A DNA stretch of 64,000 bases, taken from positions 47,278,035-47,342,034 of the forward strand of contig NC_134831.1 of NCBI RefSeq assembly GCF_004210375.1. Direction: 5' to 3'. Source of the DNA: Tachypleus tridentatus (Eukaryota > Arthropoda > Merostomata > Xiphosura > Limulidae). Shown piece after piece: positions 48,061-56,339 of the stretch (position 1 is the first letter of the stretch; each line of letters starts with the position of its first letter). The notes below the pieces were generated by a model that searched no databases, had not been told where the DNA came from, and saw nothing but the letters and a program-made list of their open reading frames with translations. Position numbers and translations under genes: made by a program.

Positions 48061-48187
48061 AACTATTCCAAACAATTATAAAATATTATGCTGATGTTGA
48101 GCAAACAAATAAATGATAACTGTGATAAATATTTTTTCCCTGAAGATAACCTTGAAAATAGAGAAACACCTTATACACCGAAAAATA

Positions 48188-48545
48188 CGATATGTTAAGC
48201 TACGTAAATTCATAGAAACCGTATTTTATGCTCAGTTAAGAAAAGGTAATAAAACTTACACCATTTTAATTTTGAGTTGAAGGATAATTATCAAGAATCT
48301 GATCAGAAGTAATTATTAAGTTCCATAATATTTAACAATCGGGATGCCAAGGTTTCTATATAATTCATGAGACGAAAAAAATACCCTATTGAATTACTAT
48401 ACAAACAACCCTACTATTCAGAGTGTTGATTATGATATATTATGCTCATACATTGTGATAATATGTTTCGAAGGTCGTTAACATTTCCGGTATAACAATT
48501 CAAACATTTCTAAATTAGCAGTTTTACGTCGACTGCTTACTTACC
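48188..48545. other. intergenic, nothing recognised
   Basis: No feature seen. Confidence 0.4.
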
Positions 48546-48554
48546 AAATCACGT

Positions 48555-48680
48555 GCCCCCCGCTAGTACAGCGGTATGTCTTCAGATTTACAACGCTAAA
48601 ATCAGGGGTTCGATTCCCCCTCGGTGGGCTGAGCAGATAGCCCGATGGGGCTTTGCTGTAAGAAACACACACACACACAC
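48555..48680 (+). mobile_element. SINE family B, second copy
   Basis: Near-identical to the copy at 41478. Head 'gcccccc' to 'cggtgggc', then 'gagcagatagcccgatgggg' and 'ctttgctgtaag', with an (AC)n tail. The 9-bp duplication 'aaatcacgt' lies at 48546-48554 and 48681-48689. Confidence 0.93.
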
Positions 48681-48689
48681 AAATCACGT

Positions 48690-49379
48690 CAGTGAGACTA
48701 GCTCTTAAACGGCTCAGACTATTGCTGTACGATTTCCCCAGGTTACATGAGTAGGTTGTGGTATTTGTTTTGATGTTTTTGATGTTTCAATAAACAAAAA
48801 AAAATACATACATTTTTTTTAAAATAAATGACTAACATATCATACACGGAGTTAAATATCTTTAAACTGCAACTCAACCCAACAGATAACATTACATATC
48901 AATGAATAGATACGCGATAATTTCTAACGGTCAGAGTAAAGTCTCAAATAACAATATTATATATTATAATTTTGAAAATGAAGTATTGATACTAGAATTA
49001 AATCCACAATTACAAACTTACAAAATTTAATCGTTACTTTGGCAGCTTTATGCACTTATCTGTAGGCCAAAGTAAGAATTATGTTTTATAAATTTGTGAT
49101 TTTAGTCTTAATTCTTTTAAAGTTATAACTATCAGTGATATGGCTATAATAGAATACAGACATATGAAACTGAACAAGTAAACAAGAAAAATTTTTTTAA
49201 CGAAAAGTAGAAATCGTTGCTACAATTAAAATACACAAACAGGTACTTTTGTACTTCATTACAACAACGATTTCTACTTCCCATTAACATTTTAGTTTAT
49301 TTTCCTATTTATTATATATGTTAGACCTATTACATTATTATTCATCGTTATGATTTAGTTAATAAAATTTAAAATTATT
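48690..49379. other. intergenic, nothing recognised
   Basis: AT-rich sequence upstream of STARD7. An imperfect inverted pair 'agaaatcgttg' (49210) and 'caacgatttctac' (49265) could form a hairpin; its meaning is unknown. Confidence 0.45.
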
Positions 49380-49759
49380 ATCTCGTAAGGGTTCTAAATT
49401 TGTCCCGCTGCTATATTGTTCGTTGAGATTCATTTTTTTATATGAGATATTACACATTCGACATGATTATCATTATTCTTTTTAATTAAAGCGCCATCTA
49501 GCTAATAGTCATAGACAATGTAAAACTGAATCGCTTTCTCAGGTTCTGACTAGGTCAAATCTTACATTTGTTGAATAGTAGTGGAGTTTCAATACCAATA
49601 GAAGACATTTGTTTTTGCGAACGTAACTTAGTCATGCTGGATTTATTCTGCCCAGCTAAGTGAGGTTTTTAATTGTTATGCTTAATTCTATTTGCGGTGA
49701 AACGTATCACGACACTTAAGTGCCTATATTAATAATCTTTAAATGAACCAAGAAAGGAC
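49380..49759 (+). promoter_or_regulatory. putative STARD7 promoter and 5' UTR region
   Basis: The stretch directly upstream of the STARD7 start has more CpG than the gene body ('gcgccatc', 'cattcgac', 'gcggtgaaacg'). No TATA box or defined factor site can be supported. It is called only from position. The transcription start is unknown. Confidence 0.4.
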
Positions 49760-50328
49760 ATGCTCAGTAGTACTATATTGCTACGAAATTTGATTCAACC
49801 AACATGCAGAAAACTTTATTCTGGTAGTGATTCTCGCGTCATCTATACGCCCGATAAAGGGAAGGCTACCGTGGTAGGACGTTTTCTAACCTCAAACATA
49901 AGTAGCATCAAATCCAAAGGTCTTACGATAATATATCGATGGCTCAGCCTAAAGCGAAATCATGAATGCTTGCCAATCTTTAACACATCGAGACAATCAC
50001 AATCTGCTTATAACCAGTGTTTTGTTTATGGTATTTGGCTCTGTAAACAGATAAGAAGTAAAGGAAATGAAAAACTTCTAATGTTAGGAGAAAGTCTGAC
50101 TAAACAGTGTAATTTTTACTTTTCACAACGTTTTAGACGAGGATTTCAGATATGTAATTTGTACAAAAGATTGTATAATGAAAAGAGTATAAGAACACTT
50201 GCATCAACATTTGTAAGAAGATTAAAGAATGCTTTAAAACTAGAGCATAGAAACAAGTTTGGTTTACTGTTGAGTGCAGCAGCTTTTAGTTGGGAGAAAG
50301 AGAAAATCACAGATGAAGAAGTTTTGAG
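49760..50328 (+). CDS. STARD7: STARD7, exon 1
   Basis: First coding exon of the StAR-related lipid transfer protein 7, which carries phosphatidylcholine to mitochondria. It starts at ATG 49760. The ATG at 49743 meets a stop in its own frame, so 49760 is preferred. It encodes 189 codons plus two bases; donor GTGATT at 50329. The N-terminus (MLSSTILLRNLIQP...) is basic and hydroxyl-rich, fitting a mitochondrial presequence. Residues about 115-190 align with the vertebrate protein: FSQRFRRGFQICNLYKRLYN, then LLLSAAAFSWEKEKITDEEV, where human has WDEERIQEEEL (from memory). The START domain follows in later exons. The exon sits at the border where CpG content drops. Confidence 0.9.
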
Positions 50329-50662
50329 GTGATTGATAGGTTTTGAAAATGATTAAAGGCTTAAACGGTGGCAAATGTCTGCCACAAGTGAAAGATTGTG
50401 GATACTGTTTTCATCAAATATTATTATAAAGTTTGTGTTTCTGATTAAAGCACCATTGTATATTAATTTGTATATATCTAAGTTATGTATTTAAAATTTT
50501 AGGTCCTACATTGTTTTTATATCTAATAATAATAGTGATTTTTTAACTTTTTTAAAAATCTGTATAATGGTAAAAATCATGGACTGTGGTGTGAAACAAT
50601 ATCATATTATATTTGTATTTTATTCAGACACTTTGTAAAGTGAATGTTTTAATTCTATTCAG
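50329..50662. other. STARD7 intron 1
   Basis: 334 bp. A nearer acceptor-like 'attcag' at 50624-50629 would lead to an in-frame stop, so the acceptor at 50661-50662 is preferred. Confidence 0.7.
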
Positions 50663-50835
50663 CGAAATTCATACAATGTGCCAAGGATGTGCAAAAGGAG
50701 CTGTTTCTGAGAATGGAACAACTGGATTTCCTGAAAATGAGACTAACAACAAAGAATGGGAATTGCTTGTAGCACGCTCCAATCTATCAGCATATAGGAA
50801 ATCAGTTCCTGGTTCTTCTTTATACGAGTATAAAG
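50663..50835 (+). CDS. STARD7: STARD7, exon 2 (start of START domain)
   Basis: 173 bp; acceptor 'ctattcag', donor GTTCAC at 50836. It encodes a low-complexity linker (ENGTTGFPENETNNK) and then EWELLVARSNLSAYRKSVPG and SSLYEYK, the first strands of the START domain. Relatives read W-x-x-V-x-x-x-x-x-x-x-WRRP-x-x-x-x-x-LYxYxVFG. The split codon (phase 1) fits VFG in the next exon. The donor is a GT but has poor context at +3 to +6. The remaining exons were not found up to 64000, so intron 2 exceeds 13 kb. Confidence 0.88.
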
Positions 50836-51376
50836 GTTCACTTGCAATAATTGCTTTTGTAGTAGAATTTATTTTTTAAAATAATAGTCTAGGTTTTTTT
50901 TATATGTACAGTATGCACACAGGTACAAGCAAACAATGATAATATTAAATAATTTGTAAACAAGAATCAAGTTACACATAAGTATTTCAGAAAGTTCCTA
51001 TCTAAAACAGCTTCCCACAAAAAATATGCAAGGTGTTACATTTTATAATCAATACAAAATATAAGCAAATGCATATTTACACCTCTCATCCAAGTTATGT
51101 TTTTGAATTTGTAAATCATTACAGTTTTGTATGATTAGCTGACACCCAACAATCATAGTAAGTGAAGTACTTAATCTTCATAGTAACTGAAAAAGTAATC
51201 AAAATTAGCTATTTACATTTCACTTTATGTGTGTTTTGAACTTCTGTGGAATTGTATTTCAATAATTATATTTCAAGAGGTTAATATGATATTGGGTAGT
51301 ACTTGGTTAACATATGAAAAACTTTGGGTGTTAAGCACTGCTTTCTAATTGTATCATATGGACAACATGAGACTAT
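50836..51376. other. start of STARD7 intron 2
   Basis: AT-rich intron sequence, nothing recognised. Confidence 0.5.
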
Positions 51377-51526
51377 TTAGTCCTTCAAGGTTGTCCTGTC
51401 CAACCACCTGTTAACTATCATGAAATCACTGATTGCTTTCTTAAGCTCCTTTAAAGTGTTAGCTTCCACTCTTTCTGATGGCAGATTATTCCATAATCTA
51501 GGTACTGTGTTTAAAAAAACAAACTG
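51377..51526 (-). pseudogene. CR1/L2-like LINE, C-terminal ORF2 fragment
   Basis: The minus strand reads QFVFLNTVPRLWNNLPSERV, then EANTLKELKKAISDFM and NRWLDRTTLKD, then a stop (complement of 51377-51379). The pattern R-x-W-N-x-LP-x-x-V, then S/T-L-x-x-F/L-K-x-x-L/I, is the usual C-terminal end of CR1/L2/Jockey-type ORF2 proteins. The sequence upstream on the minus strand is not coding, so only the tail is left. It differs from the Jockey family elsewhere in the window. Confidence 0.72.
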
Positions 51527-51989
51527 TGTTAACTGTATGCAGTTGGCTTGATCTGAGTGTGGATGTAATAAATGTTTACAGAGTTGTAATTAAACAACTT
51601 TATTAACAATGCTTGCTAATAAATTTGATTTTGAAACATAACTTATAATTTAATTTTAATTTTTTTAATTTAAAAAGGAAATATTTGAATAAATTTTCAG
51701 TCATTACCTCTATGTCATGTGATGCATTTCTATATTGACTTATTTTTAGCTTTTCGGTGTCTAGCTAAATAGAAACAAGTTATAAGTAGTGGCAGGCCAG
51801 CATATACAATATGGAATCCATCATGTTTCAATATCAATAGATTATATAGTTTATAATCTATGTGGTATATACTTAATGGACATGTTTATAGCGAAAAGAA
51901 AGAGGAAAGTGCAGGGTATTGACTTCTTACATTTGTTACTGTACTTTTCGTAGTTTGTAATAAATGCTTGATGTGTCTTGAATTAATTC

Positions 51990-52250
51990 ATTACTCTGGG
52001 TAATAATAAAATTTTAGCTGTTTTATAGCTTATTTAGAAAGCCACATAAATTACAGTAGTTTTGCAACATCTTATTCCAGTGTCTGGTAGACCTTTTTTT
52101 GCTCTAAAATGTGTATTTCAAAGTTACATGAATTATTTTTTGAATAAGCAACACTGTAAGACAAGTTTGGATTACAAAAATATTGCATCCACATTCCAAG
52201 TGCAAGTTGCCTCAAAGTTAAGGTAAGGGGTGAATTTCTTGCTATTCATG
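51990..52250 (+). repeat. old interspersed repeat E, copy 3
   Basis: Matches 10320-10470: 'tatagcttatttagaaa', 'cagtagttttgca', 'ctctaaaatgtgtatttcaa' and 'gttacatgaattattttttg'. Confidence 0.45.
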
Positions 52251-52919
52251 TATATTTTGTATTTATTTCTTTATATATTTTGTACCAAAAGTAACTAAAA
52301 CATGAAATTAGATAAGAAAATTTAAATGAAAAACGTTAACTTTTCTCACAGGAAGCACTCAGTTTGGCATTGTATGATGTAATCTGATGGTTGTTTGCCC
52401 TAAACTTCCTTTGGGAGGTTTATTACTTGTTAGATACTGAGAAAGCAGTCAAAAGTACAGTAGAAACTGCAAAATTAAATGAAGCAGATGCAAAAAGGTT
52501 TGAAGCTGAAGCTGTTCAGATAAATGATTTTGAATATCTATATTACAATCTACAATCAGTCTTGAAATATTTTTTTCTCGATCTAATCTCGCATTTGTCA
52601 AAATGCCATTTCACTGTATTTCGATGATTTCTTTACAGTTAGTGTCATGTTAGAGTAAATAACATATATAACAGGGTTCTATTTAATTTGAATTTCCAGG
52701 TCTAATATGCACAATAATTTGTTGGGACATGTGATATCTGACCCCCTGGATACCTGTTTGCACTGCAAAATGCTCTATACACAAGATGAGCACAAGTACA
52801 CTTGCTTCAAACTTTGTACCTTAAGCAAAATGCTTTGGGTACAGCTGTTCACACTCAATATCTGATAGGTACAAAAATAAAGCCACATGAAAATACCACG
52901 TGATTAACTCTTTCACTGC
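52251..52919. other. STARD7 intron 2, nothing firmly recognised
   Basis: The open frame at 52391-52627 includes a hydrophilic helix-like stretch (KAVKSTVETAKLNEADAKRF) of unknown origin. There are no splice-site or family matches to support an exon. Confidence 0.35.
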
Positions 52920-54490
52920 AAATAGGTCAAAGTGTGCATGTCAATGTTATTTTCAAAATTTATTTAAATTACTTTATGATCATTGTAAATGAATAAACTT
53001 GGCAGGGTATAGATAATAAATCAAAGTTTAGTATTATTTAAGTTTTAAGATCTTTATTTTGTAAAGAAATATTTGAAAAAAATTCTTAATCTCCCATAGT
53101 TAGAGAACTATGAGCAGGGGTGTAGATTTTTTACACCCGATGGGGGGAGGGGATGATTTTTGCAACCACTTATGTGGACTGTTTAATTTGCAAATTGGTA
53201 ATCTTTGATTATGTGAACCTGAAAGCTGTAAACATGTAGTCACAGAGTAATCTTGTTGCCACGATACTTCAAGGTTTCCATGTAGGTTTGTATAAGTGAG
53301 GTGTTGTGAATTGTTTTCAAAATGTTAATAGAATAAAGACAAATGTATCACAAATTAACTGCCACATGAATATATTCCTGTACACTACACAGTATAAAAG
53401 ATGACCATTATACTTGACAAGGTTACTAATAACTTTCATTGCATGAATTACCTTTTCAAATATTAATAAAATTAGTAATTACCCTTGATAAGTTTATATC
53501 TACAGAAAAACTGTTCATGTTGTTTGATAAAAATAATTAAAATGTCTTTGCAAATTCTTGAAAATTACACATCAATACAATGTAGCACATAATTATTCAT
53601 ACTTAGAAGCACACCTATATTAAAGATGTACATTTTGGCAACTGAAAAAGCCTACATTTAGGCCTAATTATGTAATTCGATTGGTAAGAACACGAGAATC
53701 ACAAGAACAAACACACAATTTGTAGGCCTGTGATGCAATAAAACAATTCAACTGACCAAACTGTAGGGGGGGATGATTGTATGTACCATACCCCCCACCT
53801 AAAATGAAAGGGGGATGTATCCCCCATCCCCTCAGGATCTACGCCCTTGACTATGATGTTTATATGCATCTTTCCTCTAATTTTTTACCACTTCTCTAAG
53901 AAATATTAAATTTAATGTAACTTACTCATTATAATATTTTCATCATTCAGTCAAGGCATAATTTACATAATTGGCAATCTTATTTAGTTACAGAACAATA
54001 AAGTAGAAAATTGGACCCCTCTTACCATGCTCACCTATTACATACTCTTTCAGAAATTGCCAGTATTTTTTTCTGGTGTTCAATACCATATTATTTATAA
54101 TCAATAGAAAACCAAGATTTTACTTTATTAAATGATGTTTTAATTATGTTGTTTTACACACAGATAATTGTCAATTTCACTTTCAGTTCAATCTTTGTTC
54201 CTATGGGAAACACATTGGTGAGCTTAACTGAATTTATAATGGGTCATGTTGCATGGTTCGAAATCCATAAAAATTGTGATAGTAATGGGACATTGCTTCT
54301 ATTGTGCATATTAGTATTCTGTTTTCTTTGGTGCATTGTTCAACTAAATATAAATTATTAATTGCAATAGTACAATTAGTATAAAAAAGTAGTTTTATTG
54401 ACAGTTGAGAGAAAAAAAACCAGAAAAGTAACTTATTTCTTGTTTTTCATGTGTATTCTTTATTATTATAAAAGTAATTAAAGTTTAAAA
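52920..54490 (+). repeat. old interspersed repeat F, copy 3, split by a MITE
   Basis: Two parts, 52920-53114 and 53850-54490, align in order with 24700-25450. Left part: 'gaataaacttggcagg', 'tagtattatttaag'. Right part: 'tttttaccacttctctaaga', 'catcattcagtcaaggcata', 'gtagaaaattggacccctct', 'agtacaattagtataaaaaa'. Joining them across the MITE restores continuity. Confidence 0.6.
53115..53849. mobile_element. hAT-type MITE (non-autonomous DNA transposon)
   Basis: The 735-bp element starts CAGGGGTGTAGAT and ends with ATCTACGCCCTTG, which are inverted counterparts. The subterminal regions are rich in G (left) and C (right). The flanking 8-bp duplication is 'actatgag' at 53107-53114 and 'actatgat' at 53850-53857, 7 of 8 matching. 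Terminal CAGGG and 8-bp duplications are typical of hAT elements. No transposase is encoded. Confidence 0.88.
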
Positions 54491-54559
54491 ATTGAAAACT
54501 TTCCAGGTTAGATAAAGTAAAATAAATAACAATTTTTATGATATCCATTTTCAAGTAGA

Positions 54560-56330
54560 CCATGCCCATATCTACTCTCCTCTTTTGACACTTATCCCAG
54601 ACAATTTACTGTATCTCCTGTTCAAGTTCCCAGACCTTCTGTGTCAGCTCCACATTCTATTGGAACACAAGATATTTCTGCCCTTAATAGTGGGTATTCT
54701 TTACTCGTGGAGCACTGGCAATGACATTTATGTTTGTATATGAAACTGTATGGGGTCATTCAGGGTTTTACCAGAGGGTTTGTCCTTCTTTGCACATTTT
54801 CTCTGTTGTCTACTGTACCAGTTTTCTTTCCTTGCCTGTGGATCATCTTGCATCCAGTCACTGAACAGTAGCCATCCATACATTAAAGACTGTTGAATGC
54901 ATATACTACTCCATTGAGGGTTTTCATTCTTGTTTGTTTGTAGCACCAAAGCAGATAGGGGTCTGTTGACTTGTCACTGATCTTTGTCATATAATTTGTT
55001 TTCTCCAGCTTCCTTTGTTTACCATGGAGTGGTTTCTTTTCTTCTGGTGATACATTGCACCCAGTTTATGGATGGCAAAATTTGATATTGCAGATGCTTA
55101 CTTTCTCATATTGACAGCAGAGTCTTCATGTTGATATGTTTTGTGCAATAGAAACAGGTTTTTCTGTTTTGTGCTGTACCATTCAGCTTCACATCCAACT
55201 CATGTTTGTTGTTGAATACTCTGATCCTTTTCACATCATCATCTCTCAGTGACAATAACAATTATATGGATGACTGGCATCTTCTCACTCCTTCCCACTA
55301 CTTGGCAGAGCTACATACTTGAGCTCTTTTTATCTGAAACTGCAAGGGCTGGGTTTCTCATCAAAAAGCTAATGTATATTCTTATTTCCATGTAGTGCCT
55401 TGTCCATTTAGGGGTATTTTTCAATTTGCATCTCTGGTGGGTTTAACCTTTTCCTGTATGCTTTTGGGCCATAAAACAGGTAATTCTTCTATTACAGTCA
55501 TCTCCTTTTCCACAGGCACAGGTGGTTCTATCTCTTTTGGAGATATAGGTAACCTTGGAATTGCTCTTTCCTTTAGTTTGGGTCCACATGCATTCCCTTC
55601 AATGGTTGTTAAGGGAGCAATGAAATATTTGCACAGATGCACTGAAATGTTTGGTGATCCTTTTGGCTTCTTGCCTATTCCATTTTGACTGGTGGTTGAA
55701 AAGGAACAACATGACAGTTGGTATTCCCTCTCCTGCCCCATGTACAGAGATGTATTTTTTTTTCATAGATGCTTCTCTCCAGATATGAGAAGCTTGTGTA
55801 TAGGAATATGAAATTCTAGGGCCTTTTGGACAGAAGAGGGATCTTCTCTCTACATCAGTCTTTTAGAGACTTTTTAAATGTGGTGAAGGTAAGTGGTAAT
55901 GCTTCACTCAGATGAATCTGTGCTTCATCCACAAGTTTTCATTATATTTGCTCTCATCACAGGATGCCTTAGATCACTGCTTTTGTCACTCATTGAAATG
56001 CCCAGCTTCTATCTGTCAGATCTCCTTTACTTTACCCTCTGGCATTGGGTATAAATGCTCTCAACCAGGATTAGATGGATACTCATCTTTATCCATTCCT
56101 TCTGACCCCTCTGTGGTCCAAGATTCTTGCATTGATTCATTCCTTGGCCTTTTGGTGGCAATCATACTGGTTGGGTAAACCTTGTTTTTCACTTCTTTAA
56201 TATCTTCCAGAGTGCCAACCTCTTTTGCTTCTTCTGGCCATCCATCTTATGTCAGCTTTGGTCAAACATTTCTCACCTGGTGATCACTATTTTCCAGGTT
56301 TACACCTAATTTTTATGTGATTCATTACAC
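54560..56330 (+). mobile_element. DIRS-type retroelement fragment, copy 3 (RT-RNase H)
   Basis: Conserved DIRS-type blocks in order. GFHSCLFVAPKQIGV lies near 54916, KFDIADAYFLI near 55079, and an intact catalytic box YMDD at 55263-55274 followed by WHLLTPS. VVLSLLEI then VTLELLFPLVWVHM lie near 55517-55590. An RNase H stretch, WWLKRNNMTVGIPSPAP then FFIDASL, lies near 55690-55780. NAQLLSVRSPLLYPLALGIN lies near 56000, and FWWQSYWLG near 56150. Stops and shifts interrupt it, so it is dead. The recombinase part is missing: at about 56330 it gives way to the Jockey element. It is more complete in RT than copy 1. Confidence 0.78.
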
Positions 56331-56339
56331 AATGTTGTG

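Larger units (their letters stand above)
45442..48185 (+). mobile_element. pogo/Tigger-type DNA transposon, inactive
   Basis: The termini are 'tttttcggtgtatta' at 45442 and its inverted form 'ttatacaccgaaaaa' ending at 48185. TA dinucleotides flank them at 45440-45441 and 48186-48187, as expected for pogo elements. The interior carries a broken transposase (46560-47690), a partial duplication of its 3' part (47850-48060), and a later SINE (45986-46262). Without the SINE and its duplication it would be about 2.45 kb. Confidence 0.88.

Noticed and set aside
55395..55688. Protein frame with repeated GSISFGD-type motif similar to 1950-2067
   Set aside because: The similarity between the two places is real at DNA level, but the coding frame is the neighbouring one (VLSLL... 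PLxWVHM) of the DIRS RT-RNase H connection.
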